Shown piece by piece: positions 8,263-16,531 of a DNA stretch of 64,000 nt (position 1 is the stretch's first letter; each line of letters begins with the position of its first letter). Source of the DNA: Rhodococcus sp. 14-1411-2a (GTDB lineage: Bacteria; Actinomycetota; Actinomycetes; Mycobacteriales; Mycobacteriaceae); contig NZ_NPGA01000015.1 in assembly GCF_002259485.1 (NCBI RefSeq), positions 602,001 to 666,000 of the forward strand. The letters are read 5' to 3'. A model generated the notes under the pieces. It saw only the letters and a program-made list of their open reading frames with translations. It was not told where the DNA came from and did no database searches. The translations under genes and the position numbers were made by a program.

Positions 8263-9174
8263 CACTGTGCCCGTCTGCGTTGCCCTGACCTTGCGGCCCA
8301 GGTACGAGCCCATGTGATGGACGGCCTGAGCCGCCTCCCGCAGGATCGACGCCTGTAGATGAGCCACGTGCCAGAGCTTCTTGTATTCCACGTGCTCGAG
8401 CTCGACGCCCGACGATCGCAGCTTGTCCGCGAACGCGGTGATCTGCGCGTACAGCACCTCGTCGGTGCCGACGTGCATGACGGTCGGAGGCAGTCCGTCG
8501 AGGTTGCCCAGCAGTGGTGCGAAGCCCTGGTCGAGTGGATCGCCCGCACCCAGATAGGCGTCGGCCGAGCTGTAGGACCAGCCGGTGTTGACCACGAGAT
8601 CGCGGTCCTTGGCGGCGTCGCGCGCACCGGGATCGACCCAGGGCGAGATCAGGCCGAGTGCGGCCGGGCTGGTGCCGTCGTCCACCAGACGCCGGGCGGT
8701 GGCGACCGTCAGACCTCCACCGGCGGAATCGCCTGCGATGGCGATGCGGTCCGCGGTGAATCCGTGCACGCGGACCAGCTCGCGGAACGCCGCCACGGCG
8801 TCGTCCAGACCGGCCGGGTACGGGTTCTCCGGGGCCAACCGGTAGTCGAGCACGTAGACGGCGCTGGCCGATTCCCGCGCCAGATGCGCGGCCAACGACC
8901 GGTGCGTGTTGATCGAACCGATCGTGTACGCGCCGCCGTGCAGGTACAGAATCGCGGTGTCGCGTTCGGTTGCCCCGACGGTGATGCGCTCCGCTCGCCG
9001 TCCGGCGAGCGTCAACTTCTGCGCGACGGTTCCGTGCGGAAGAGTCTGCGCCGGAGCCGCCGCCTCGAGCAGGGCCCGCTGCGCTCGGAACGACAGACGC
9101 GGATTCAGCGCCAGGCGATAGAAGGGCTTGAGTGCTGCCGCGACGATCGGCAGGGGAACGTAGAAGGACTTCAC
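8218..9174 (-). CDS. Alpha/beta-hydrolase of the hormone-sensitive-lipase (LipF/LipR-like) family
   Basis: 318 residues. LYLHGGAYTIGS gives the HGG oxyanion motif, IAGDSAGGG carries the nucleophile Ser, GTDEVLYAQ the acid residue, and KLWHVAHLQ the catalytic His, the pattern of bacterial HSL-type esterases. Such enzymes hydrolyse short to medium acyl esters. It is the third gene of an operon with a Baeyer-Villiger monooxygenase and a short-chain dehydrogenase, eight bases after the latter, so its natural substrate may be the ester made by the monooxygenase. The M. tuberculosis mymA operon has an analogous lipR gene. Its 3' end overlaps the convergent binding-protein gene by 45 bases. Confidence 0.87.
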   Translation of the reverse strand: MKSFYVPLPIVAAALKPFYRLALNPRLSFRAQRALLEAAAPAQTLPHGTVAQKLTLAGRRAERITVGATERDTAILYLHGGAYTIGSINTHRSLAAHLARESASAVYVLDYRLAPENPYPAGLDDAVAAFRELVRVHGFTADRIAIAGDSAGGGLTVATARRLVDDGTSPAALGLISPWVDPGARDAAKDRDLVVNTGWSYSSADAYLGAGDPLDQGFAPLLGNLDGLPPTVMHVGTDEVLYAQITAFADKLRSSGVELEHVEYKKLWHVAHLQASILREAAQAVHHMGSYLGRKVRATQTGTVSQVALTEPAAGDLA

Positions 9175-9182
9175 GGGCTCGC

Positions 9183-10016
9183 CTACTTCTTCGTACGCGG
9201 CAGCGCGCGCTTGGACACCGCGGCGATCAGGCCCTGGTAGCGAGAGCCGGTGATGCGCTGCAACAGATCGAGGGCGATGGCGTCGGACCCGATGAGCACC
9301 CGGCCCTTGCCCTTCTCGACGCCCTTGAGGATGGTCTTGGCCGCGTCGATCGGGGTGGTCTTGGCGAGCTTGCTGTCGAAGAACTTGGCCACGTCGGCCT
9401 GATCGAAGTTCTCGGCGACGGTCGCGTTGCGGGCGATGGCGGTCTTGATGCCACCGGGGTGCACCACGGTCACCTTCACCGGTGCCTTGGAGATCAACAT
9501 CTCCATCCGCAGCGATTCACTGAACCCGCGGACGGCGAACTTCGCCGCGTTGTACGCCGACTGGGACGGCATGGCGAGCAGGCCGAACAGGCTGGAGATG
9601 TTGATGATGTGGCCGTCGCCGGAGGCCTGGATGTGCGGCAGAAATGCCTTGGTGCCGTTGACGACTCCCCAGAAATCGACGTCGACGATGCGTTCGATGT
9701 CCTTGAACGAGGACTTGTCCACGTCACCGTGGTACGCGATACCGGCGTTGTTGTAGATCTGGTTGACCTTGCCGAAATGCGCGACGACGGCCTCGGCGTA
9801 ATCCAGCACGGTCTCGCGCTGGGACACATCCAAGAAGTCCGACTTGACCTCGGCGCCCAACGCCTCGACTCGTCGAACCGTTTCGTCGAGTCCGGCGGTG
9901 TCGACGTCGGACAATGCCAACTTCGCTCCGCGGCCGGCCAGTTCGAGGGCCAGGGCGCGGCCGATTCCCGAGCCCGCGCCGGTGACGACGGCCACCTTGC
10001 CTGTGAATGTGCTCAT
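9183..10016 (-). CDS. Short-chain dehydrogenase/reductase (SadH-like)
   Basis: 277 residues. TGAGSGIG at the N-terminus is the nucleotide-binding motif, NNAG and INISSLFG follow, and SAYNAAKFAV gives the catalytic YxxxK. The acidic residue in LSDVD after the second strand points to NAD(H). It probably interconverts a secondary alcohol and a ketone. Its start ATG at 10016 overlaps the stop of the monooxygenase gene by four bases, which ties its role to that enzyme: it could supply the ketone for Baeyer-Villiger oxidation or oxidise the released alcohol. Confidence 0.88.
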   Translation of the reverse strand: MSTFTGKVAVVTGAGSGIGRALALELAGRGAKLALSDVDTAGLDETVRRVEALGAEVKSDFLDVSQRETVLDYAEAVVAHFGKVNQIYNNAGIAYHGDVDKSSFKDIERIVDVDFWGVVNGTKAFLPHIQASGDGHIINISSLFGLLAMPSQSAYNAAKFAVRGFSESLRMEMLISKAPVKVTVVHPGGIKTAIARNATVAENFDQADVAKFFDSKLAKTTPIDAAKTILKGVEKGKGRVLIGSDAIALDLLQRITGSRYQGLIAAVSKRALPRTKK

Positions 10017-11584
10017 CGTGCGGACACCTTGTCTGTGTTGTTGCCGGCGGAGTTGGTCGCCGACGGTCCGGAGGGCAGGTCTGCGGTAGCGACGCTACGG
10101 TACGCATCGAGATCGAAGTTCCTGGTGATTCTGCGGAACTCGAACGTGAAGCCCGGCCACAGCGTCGTGTTGTTGCCGTGCTTGTCGAGGTACCAGCTGG
10201 CGCATCCGCCGTTCATCCAGACACTCTTGGAGAGTTGGTCCTGCAGCGTCACGTTGTACTCGTCCTGCACGTCCTTGCGCACCTCGATGGTGCCGATGTC
10301 GTGCTTGTCGATGGTGTTCAACGCGTCGACCAGGTAGTTGATCTGCGACTCGATCATGAACACCATCGACGTGTGGCCCAGGCCGGTGTTGGGGCCCACC
10401 AGGAAGAACATGTTGGGGAAGTTCGCGACCGCCGCGCCCTTGTAGCCCTGCTGACCGCCGTCCTCGAAGGTTTCGGCCAGTGTGCGGCCGTCCTTGCCGG
10501 TGATGCCGTGGTAGGCGGGGGAGTCGGTGACGTGGAAGCCGGTGGCGACGACGAGCGCGTCGATGGGGCGCTCGGTGCCGTCCTTGGTGACGATGGAGCC
10601 CTCGCGGATCTCGGCGATGCCGTCGGTGACGAGATCGACGTGGCTCTTGGCGAGCGCGGGGTAGTACGCGTTCGAGATCAGCATGCGCTTGCAGCCGATG
10701 CGGAAGTTCGGCGTGACCTTCGCGCGAAGGGCCTTGTCCTTGATCTGCGTGCGCAGGTGGTTCTCCGACGCCCACTGCAGCGGCTTCATGAAGGCCGGAG
10801 CCTTCGCCAGTCCGACGACCTGCGTCTCGCGCATCGCGTAGATGCCGGTGCGGGAGAGACGCTGGAATCCGGGAACGTGCTTGAAGGCGAAGCGCTCGAG
10901 CTTGGTGTACGGGCGGTCCGCGCGGGGAAGAATCCACGGCGCGGTGCGCTGGTACACGTCGAGGTGCTTCACCTGATCTGCGATGGCGGGCACGATCTGG
11001 ATCGCCGACGCACCGGTACCGATGACGGCGACGCGCTTGCCGGCGAGCGAGACGTCGTGATTCCACTGGGCCGAATGGAAGACGTCGCCCTTGAAGTCGT
11101 GAATTCCCTTGATGTCGGGCAGGTTCGGTTCACACAGCGCGCCGACGGCGGAGACGACGATCTTCGCGGTGTAGTTGCCCGTGGTGGTCTCGACGTCCCA
11201 GCGGTTGGACTCGGCGTTCCAGCGGGCCGAGGTCACATCCGTGCCGAACACGTGCTTGTCCATCACGCCGTACTTGCGCGCCACCCCGGCGATGTACTTC
11301 TGGATCTCGGGCTGCGTGGAGAACGAACGCGTCCAGTTCGGGTTCAACGCGAACGAGTAGGAGTACAGGTGCGACGGCACGTCGCAGGCGGCACCGGGGT
11401 AGGTGTTGTCGCGCCAGGTGCCACCCACATCGTGGCCGCGTTCGATGACGACGAAGTCCTTCTTGCCTGCCTTCGTCAGCTTGATCGCGGCACCGAGGCC
11501 GGCGAATCCGCTGCCGATGATCAGCGTATCGACGTGACGCGGCGTCGTTGCACGGTCCGAAGTATCTGTTACGGGAAGACTCAT
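10013..11584 (-). CDS. FAD-dependent Baeyer-Villiger-type monooxygenase (MymA/EthA-like)
   Basis: 523 residues. FAD-binding GSGFAG at residues 24-29, the Baeyer-Villiger fingerprint F164-K-G-x3-H170-x3-W174, and a second Rossmann motif VIGTGASAIQ for NADPH follow in the standard order. It should insert one O2-derived oxygen into a ketone to give an ester or lactone, using NADPH. As first gene of an operon with an SDR and an esterase it suggests a short ketone-to-acid-plus-alcohol pathway. The layout resembles the M. tuberculosis mymA operon, known for acid-induced lipid modification, but the regulator here is TetR and not the AraC-type VirS. A symmetric operator lies 31-52 bases upstream of its start. 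Confidence 0.9.
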   Translation of the reverse strand: MSLPVTDTSDRATTPRHVDTLIIGSGFAGLGAAIKLTKAGKKDFVVIERGHDVGGTWRDNTYPGAACDVPSHLYSYSFALNPNWTRSFSTQPEIQKYIAGVARKYGVMDKHVFGTDVTSARWNAESNRWDVETTTGNYTAKIVVSAVGALCEPNLPDIKGIHDFKGDVFHSAQWNHDVSLAGKRVAVIGTGASAIQIVPAIADQVKHLDVYQRTAPWILPRADRPYTKLERFAFKHVPGFQRLSRTGIYAMRETQVVGLAKAPAFMKPLQWASENHLRTQIKDKALRAKVTPNFRIGCKRMLISNAYYPALAKSHVDLVTDGIAEIREGSIVTKDGTERPIDALVVATGFHVTDSPAYHGITGKDGRTLAETFEDGGQQGYKGAAVANFPNMFFLVGPNTGLGHTSMVFMIESQINYLVDALNTIDKHDIGTIEVRKDVQDEYNVTLQDQLSKSVWMNGGCASWYLDKHGNNTTLWPGFTFEFRRITRNFDLDAYRSVATADLPSGPSATNSAGNNTDKVSAR

Positions 11585-11610
11585 GTAGGGGAGCGTAGAA
11601 GCTTATTGAG

Positions 11611-11636
11611 TGTGAGTCAATAGTTATTGACTAACA
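11611..11636. promoter_or_regulatory. Operator palindrome between the monooxygenase operon and its TetR gene
   Basis: AGTCAATA at 11615-11622 and TATTGACT at 11625-11632 form a perfect 8+8 palindrome around GT; three of the four outer base pairs also match, extending it to 11611-11636. Overlapping half-sites (TATTGA upstream, TTCAGTA downstream) extend it further. It sits between divergent starts at 11584 and 11654, the usual place for a TetR site that controls both genes. Binding is inferred. Confidence 0.7.
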
Positions 11637-11653
11637 TTCAGTAGGGTGGTTGC

Positions 11654-12307
11654 ATGGCGTTCGTGAACAGCCCTGGCGCATCGACCACGAAGAGGACCAG
11701 ACTCAGTCCGCAGCAACGACGAGCGCAACTGATCGAGCTCGGCACCGAAATGCTCGCCGACCGCCCCCTCGAACAGATCTCCGTCGAGGACATCGCAGAC
11801 CAAGCAGGCGTCTCTCGAGGTCTTCTGTTCCACTACTTCGCCTCCAAGCAGGAGTTCCACCTCGAAATCGTGCGTGAATCCTCGCGCGTCATGCTCGAGC
11901 GCACCGCACCCGATCCGTCGTTGCCACCGTACGAGATTCTGCGCGACTCCATCGCGAACTACGTCGATTACGTCACCGACAAGCGGCAGATGTACGTCTC
12001 GCTCCTGCGCGGCACACCCAGTGGCGACCCGCAGATGCGCGCGCTGTTCGAGGACACCCGCTCCGCCATGGCCGAGCGAACCGTCGCGCAACTCGGGGGA
12101 CTCGACATCGAGGTCACCCCCACCATCGTGCTGGCCGTCCGCGGCTGGATCGCCTTCGTCGAGGAAACGACCATCAACTGGCTCACCGCGCCCGAACTGA
12201 GCCGCGACGAACTGATCGACCTCAACGTCAACGCTCTGCCCGCGGTAGCACTGGCTCCAGGAATGATCACCGCACTCCTGGGAACCGACGCCGACGCCTC
12301 AGCCTGA
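11654..12307 (+). CDS. TetR family transcriptional regulator
   Basis: 217 residues. The N-terminal helix-turn-helix covers about residues 22-68 (QLIELGTEMLADRPLEQISV, ADQAGVSRGLLFHYF, SKQEFHLEIV). The C-terminal ligand domain is helical with no known signature. It is divergent from the monooxygenase/SDR/esterase operon with a symmetric site in the 69-base gap, so local, ligand-relieved repression of that operon and of itself is the simplest reading. The inducer could be a ketone, ester or lipid, which is inference. Confidence 0.88.
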   Translation: MAFVNSPGASTTKRTRLSPQQRRAQLIELGTEMLADRPLEQISVEDIADQAGVSRGLLFHYFASKQEFHLEIVRESSRVMLERTAPDPSLPPYEILRDSIANYVDYVTDKRQMYVSLLRGTPSGDPQMRALFEDTRSAMAERTVAQLGGLDIEVTPTIVLAVRGWIAFVEETTINWLTAPELSRDELIDLNVNALPAVALAPGMITALLGTDADASA

Positions 12308-12326
12308 CCGACGCCCGCCCCGGTTG

Positions 12327-12377
12327 GGATCAATGTCCCATTGTTGCAGTCTGACCGACTGAATCTCGCATTGATCC
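12327..12377. repeat. Hairpin element A of a three-hairpin intergenic cluster
   Basis: GGATCAATG at 12327-12335 pairs with CATTGATCC at 12369-12377, and inside it CAGTC (12347-12351) pairs with GACTG (12357-12361). The element starts 20 bases after the TetR stop and shares its general layout, short inverted ends around a TTGCA-containing core, with elements B and C downstream. It may serve as a terminator for the TetR gene, but has no T-run. Confidence 0.5.
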
Positions 12378-12431
12378 AGTAGATGGCCCCCGCCCGTCGC
12401 CCCGCACGCGTCGCCCCGCCCCGCACGCGTC

Positions 12432-12472
12432 AATGGACCCTTGCACTTCCCAGACGTATGCAGCGGTCCATT
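12432..12472. repeat. Element B: 41-bp unit with inverted ATGGACC ends
   Basis: AATGGACC at 12432-12439 pairs with GGTCCATT at 12465-12472. The 41-base unit aligns without gaps to element C (12496-12536), with 32 of 41 identical bases. The intervening bases hold no gene. A GC-rich direct repeat (CCCGCACGCGTC) lies just upstream around 12411-12431. Confidence 0.6.
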
Positions 12473-12495
12473 CACTCAGCCACTGACTCTGCGTG

Positions 12496-12536
12496 GATGG
12501 ACCGTTGCACTGCTCAGACGCATGTGATGGTCCATT
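12496..12536. repeat. Element C: second copy of the 41-bp unit
   Basis: ATGGACC at 12497-12503 pairs with GGTCCAT at 12529-12535. It keeps the TTGCACT and CAGACG core words of element B and is offset from it by exactly 64 bases. The mismatches are concentrated between the inverted ends while the ends themselves are kept, which suggests the pairing is what matters. The whole 12308-12614 gap contains only these elements and the kgd terminator. Confidence 0.6.
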
Positions 12537-12565
12537 GACGCGGAGCGGGGAGCCCCGAAACGACA

Positions 12566-12599
12566 ACAGCGGCCCACTTCCGAAGAAGTGGGCCGCTGT
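12566..12599. terminator. Terminator of kgd
   Basis: ACAGCGGCCCACTTC at 12566-12580 pairs perfectly with 12585-12599 around the tetraloop CGAA. It lies 16 bases past the kgd stop on the reverse strand, where the left side continues into TTGTCGTTTC. A 15-bp stem with a stable loop makes a strong intrinsic terminator. Confidence 0.85.
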
Positions 12600-12614
12600 C
12601 GTTGTCGGATTTCT

Positions 12615-15600
12615 CTAGCCTTCGCCGACTGCGTTGAAGGCCTCGTCGATGATTTCGAGTTGCTCGACGGCGTGCACCTTGCTCGATCCCGACGACGGGG
12701 CGGACATTGCGCGACGCGAGATGCGCTTGATGCCGACCAGCTTCTCGGGGACGAGCTCGGGCAACGCGAGACCGAAGAACGGCCAGGCACCCTGGTTCGC
12801 AGGCTCTTCCTGAACCCAACGGAATTCCGTTGCATTCGGGTAGCTTTCGAGTGCTTCCCGGATGCGGCGGACCGGCACGGGGTAGAGCTGCTCGATGCGG
12901 ACGATGGCGACGTCGTCGCGGTTGTCCTTCTGCTTGCGTGCGAGCAGCTCGTAGTAGAGCTTGCCGCTGACCATCAGAACTCGCTTGACCGCGCTGCGGT
13001 CACCGGTGCCGGTGTCGTAGGTGGGCTCGTCGAACACCGAGTGGAACTTGCCGTCGGTGAAGTCCTCGATGTTGCTCACCGCTGCCTTGTTGCGCAGCAT
13101 CGACTTCGGGGTGAAGACGATCAGCGGGCGACGGATGCCGTCACGCGCGTGCCTGCGCAGCAGGTGGAAGTAGTTCGCGGGGGTCGAGGGGAGTGCGACG
13201 GTCATCGAGCCCTCGGCGCACAGCGTCAGGAAGCGTTCGATGCGTCCGGACGTGTGGTCGGGACCCTGGCCTTCGTGGCCGTGCGGCAGCAGCAGCACGA
13301 CGTCGGAGAGCTGACCCCACTTGGCTTCACCGGACGAGATGAACTCGTCGATGATGGACTGCGCGCCGTTGACGAAGTCGCCGAACTGCGCTTCCCACAT
13401 CACCAGTGCGTCCGGGTTACCCACGGAGTAGCCGTACTCGAAGCCGACTGCGGCGAACTCGCTGAGGGCGGAGTCGTAGACCATGAACTTGCCGGGGTTG
13501 TCACTGCCGATGTTCTGCAGCGGGGTGTACTCGGCACCGGTCTTGCGGTCGATGATCACCGAGTGACGCTGGGTGAACGTGCCGCGTCGGGTGTCCTGGC
13601 CGGAGAAGCGGATGTTGCGTCCCTCGTCCACCAGCGATCCGAGCGCCAGCAGCTCGCCGAAGGCCCAGTCGACCTTGCCCTCGTGCGCCATCTCGCGACG
13701 CTTCTCGAGCACCGGCTTGACGCGCGGGTGGACGTTGAATCCGTCGGGAACGTCGAGGTGCGCATCGCCGATGCGGTGCAGCACTGCCTTGTCGACGGCC
13801 GTGGTGAGCTTGGCAGGCAACTGCTGGTCGAGTTCGACCGATTCGCTGGGCTCCGGGGTGTACTTCTCGAGTTCGCGTACCTCGTTGAAGACGCGTTCGA
13901 GCTGGCCCTGGTAGTCGCGAAGTGCATCCTCGGCTTCCTTGAGCGAGATGTCTCCACGGCCGATGAGCGATTCGGTGTAGCTCTTGCGGACGCTGCGCTT
14001 GGTGTCGATCACGTCGTACATCGCCGGCTGCGTCATCGAGGGGTCGTCGCCCTCGTTGTGGCCGCGACGGCGGTAGCAGATCATGTCGATGACGACGTCC
14101 TTGTGGAACTTCTGACGGAAGTCCACCGCCAGCTGAGCCACCCAGGCGCAGGCCTCGGGGTCGTCGCCGTTGACGTGGAAGATCGGCGCGGCGATCATCT
14201 TCGCCACATCGGTGCAGTACTCGGACGAACGCGAGAACTCCGGTGACGTGGTGAAGCCGACCTGGTTGTTGACGACGATGTGCACGGTGCCGCCGGTGCG
14301 GTAGCCCCGCAGATCGGACAGGTTCAGCGTCTCGGCGACGACGCCCTGGCCTGCGAATGCCGCGTCTCCGTGCAGCATCAGCGGCAGAACGGAGTAACCG
14401 CCCTGGCCGGTGCCCTTGTCCAGTAGGTCCTGCTTGGCGCGGACGAGGCCTTCGAGAACCGGGTCGACGGCTTCGAGGTGCGACGGGTTCGCGGTGAGCG
14501 AGACCTTGATGTCGTTGTCACCGAACATCTGGATGTACGTGCCCTCGGCACCGAGGTGGTACTTCACGTCGCCGGAGCCGTGTGCGGCGGCCGGGTTCAT
14601 GTTGCCCTCGAACTCGGTGAAGATCTTCGAGTAGGGCTTGCCGACGATGTTGGCGAGCACGTTGAGGCGACCGCGGTGCGGCATACCGATGACGACCTCG
14701 TCGAGGGCGTACTCGGCGCTCTGGTCGATGACGGAGTCCATCATCGGGATGACCGACTCTGCACCTTCGAGCGAGAAGCGCTTCTGCCCGACGTACTTGG
14801 TCTGCAGGAACGTCTCGAACGCCTCGGCTGCGTTGAGCTTGCTCAGAATGTACTTCTGTTGCGCCACAGTCGGTTTGACGTGCTTGGCCTCGACGCGTTC
14901 CTGCAGCCAGGTGACCTGCTCGGTCTCGAGGATGTGGGTGTACTCGACGCCCACGTGGCGGCAGTACGAGTCGCGCAGAACGCTGAGCACGTCCCGCAGC
15001 TTCATCTTGTCCTTGCCGTGGAATCCACCGACCTTGAATTCGCGGTCGAGATCCCACAGCGTGAGGTCGTGGCTGATCACGTCGAGGTCCGGATGCATCC
15101 GGAACTTGTCCTTGGTGAACTGCAGCGGATCGGTGTCGGCCATCAGGTGACCGCGGTTGCGGTACGCCGCGATGAGCTCGAGCACGCGGGTGTTCTTGTC
15201 GACCGTGCCCTCGGGCAGATCCTTGCGCCAGCGAATGGGCTCGTAGGGGATCTTCAGCGAGTGGAACAGCTCGTCGTAGAACTCGTCGCTGATCAGCAGG
15301 TTGTGGATCGTCTTGAGGAAGTCACCCGACTCCGCACCCTGAATGATGCGGTGGTCGTACGTCGAGGTCAGCGTCATGAGCTTGCCGACGCCGAACTCGG
15401 CGAGACGCTCGTCGCTGGCTCCCTGGAACTCTGCCGGGTACTCCATGGCACCGGCACCGATGATGGCTCCCTGGCCGTTCATCAGACGCGGCACCGAGTG
15501 CACGGTTCCGATTCCACCGGGGTTGGTCAGCGAGATGGTGACGCCCTGGAAGTCCTCACCGGTGAGCTTGCCGTCGCGAGCGCGACGCACGATGTCCTCG

Positions 15601-16421
15601 TACGCGTTGTAGAACTGCGTGAACGTGAAGTCCTGCGTGTTCTTGATGGCAGCGACGACGAGGGAACGGTTGCCGTCCTTGCCGGGCAGGTCGATGGCGA
15701 GACCGAGGTTGATCGCGGCCGGAGTGACGGCGTTCGGCTTGCCGTCGACCTCGGCGAAGTGGCGGTTCATGTTCGGGAACGCCTTGACGGCCTGCACGAT
15801 GGCGTAGCCGAGCAGGTGTGTGAACGAGATCTTGCCGCCGCGGGTACGAGCGAGATGGTTGTTGATGACGAGGCGGTTGTCGACCATGAGCTTGGCCGGA
15901 ATCGCACGCACGCTGGTCGCGGTGGGAATCTGCAACGAGGCGGACATGTTCTTCGCCACCGCGGCAGCAGCGCCGCGCAGAATCTTGCTCGACTCTTCAC
16001 CGAACTCGGCTGCGGCGGGCTTCGCGGGAGCGGACTTGGCCGGCGCTGCCTTCTTCTCGGCAGGCTTGGCAGCAGCGGCAGGCTTCGCGGCCTCGGCCTT
16101 GGGAGCGGCGGCTTTCGGAGCGGCCTTGGGTGCTGCGGCCTTCGGCGCGTCGGTCTTGTCGGGAGCAGAGGCGGCCGGCTTGGCTGGTGGCGCTGGTGCT
16201 GCGGGAGGCGCGGACTTGGTCGAGCTACCGTTCGAGGCTGCGCCGTTACCGGCAGCACCGTTGGATCCGGCGGTCTCGTCGGTTGCTGCCTCGGGGTCGT
16301 AACCGGTCAGAAACTCGTGCCAGCTCGCGTCGACGGATGAAGGGTCCTGCTTGAATCGCTGGTACATCTCGTCGACCAGCCATTGGTTTTGTCCGAATTG
16401 GGTAGTAGAGCTGCTGCTCAC
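12615..16421 (-). CDS. kgd: Multifunctional 2-oxoglutarate decarboxylase / 2-oxoglutarate dehydrogenase E1 with fused E2-like domain
   Basis: 1,268 residues from a GTG at 16421. Residues 1-45 resemble the E1o N-terminal segment ([18 protein letters not shown]). About 50-145 is an Ala/Pro/Lys-rich linker, 145-380 an E2o acyltransferase core ending in [17 protein letters not shown] (the DHRxxxG motif, His about 353), and the rest is the thiamine-diphosphate E1o part with [10 protein letters not shown] near 577 and [10 protein letters not shown] near 682. There is no lipoyl domain, as in mycobacterial Kgd. The protein feeds 2-oxoglutarate to succinyl-CoA with the other PDH/ODH subunits, or to succinic semialdehyde or 2-hydroxy-3-oxoadipate. 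In mycobacteria the FHA protein GarA inhibits it. It is preceded by a 110-base gap and followed by a strong terminator, so probably monocistronic. Confidence 0.95.
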   Translation of the reverse strand: MSSSSTTQFGQNQWLVDEMYQRFKQDPSSVDASWHEFLTGYDPEAATDETAGSNGAAGNGAASNGSSTKSAPPAAPAPPAKPAASAPDKTDAPKAAAPKAAPKAAAPKAEAAKPAAAAKPAEKKAAPAKSAPAKPAAAEFGEESSKILRGAAAAVAKNMSASLQIPTATSVRAIPAKLMVDNRLVINNHLARTRGGKISFTHLLGYAIVQAVKAFPNMNRHFAEVDGKPNAVTPAAINLGLAIDLPGKDGNRSLVVAAIKNTQDFTFTQFYNAYEDIVRRARDGKLTGEDFQGVTISLTNPGGIGTVHSVPRLMNGQGAIIGAGAMEYPAEFQGASDERLAEFGVGKLMTLTSTYDHRIIQGAESGDFLKTIHNLLISDEFYDELFHSLKIPYEPIRWRKDLPEGTVDKNTRVLELIAAYRNRGHLMADTDPLQFTKDKFRMHPDLDVISHDLTLWDLDREFKVGGFHGKDKMKLRDVLSVLRDSYCRHVGVEYTHILETEQVTWLQERVEAKHVKPTVAQQKYILSKLNAAEAFETFLQTKYVGQKRFSLEGAESVIPMMDSVIDQSAEYALDEVVIGMPHRGRLNVLANIVGKPYSKIFTEFEGNMNPAAAHGSGDVKYHLGAEGTYIQMFGDNDIKVSLTANPSHLEAVDPVLEGLVRAKQDLLDKGTGQGGYSVLPLMLHGDAAFAGQGVVAETLNLSDLRGYRTGGTVHIVVNNQVGFTTSPEFSRSSEYCTDVAKMIAAPIFHVNGDDPEACAWVAQLAVDFRQKFHKDVVIDMICYRRRGHNEGDDPSMTQPAMYDVIDTKRSVRKSYTESLIGRGDISLKEAEDALRDYQGQLERVFNEVRELEKYTPEPSESVELDQQLPAKLTTAVDKAVLHRIGDAHLDVPDGFNVHPRVKPVLEKRREMAHEGKVDWAFGELLALGSLVDEGRNIRFSGQDTRRGTFTQRHSVIIDRKTGAEYTPLQNIGSDNPGKFMVYDSALSEFAAVGFEYGYSVGNPDALVMWEAQFGDFVNGAQSIIDEFISSGEAKWGQLSDVVLLLPHGHEGQGPDHTSGRIERFLTLCAEGSMTVALPSTPANYFHLLRRHARDGIRRPLIVFTPKSMLRNKAAVSNIEDFTDGKFHSVFDEPTYDTGTGDRSAVKRVLMVSGKLYYELLARKQKDNRDDVAIVRIEQLYPVPVRRIREALESYPNATEFRWVQEEPANQGAWPFFGLALPELVPEKLVGIKRISRRAMSAPSSGSSKVHAVEQLEIIDEAFNAVGEG

Positions 16422-16531
16422 GGCAGTAGTTCGCCTCGTTTCTGTCTTCGTTCCCGTTCAGCGCGCGTACGTGTCCAGGCTAGACCGTTGGTCCAGCTCA
16501 CGTGCGTCCGGGACGTAGCTGTGATATGTAC

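Noticed and set aside
12588..16340. Very long open frames on the + strand opposite kgd (552 and 620 codons)
   Set aside because: They are antisense shadows of kgd created by high GC and codon bias. Their translations are rich in Val, Glu, Arg, Leu and His without known domains, and kgd on the other strand is certain.
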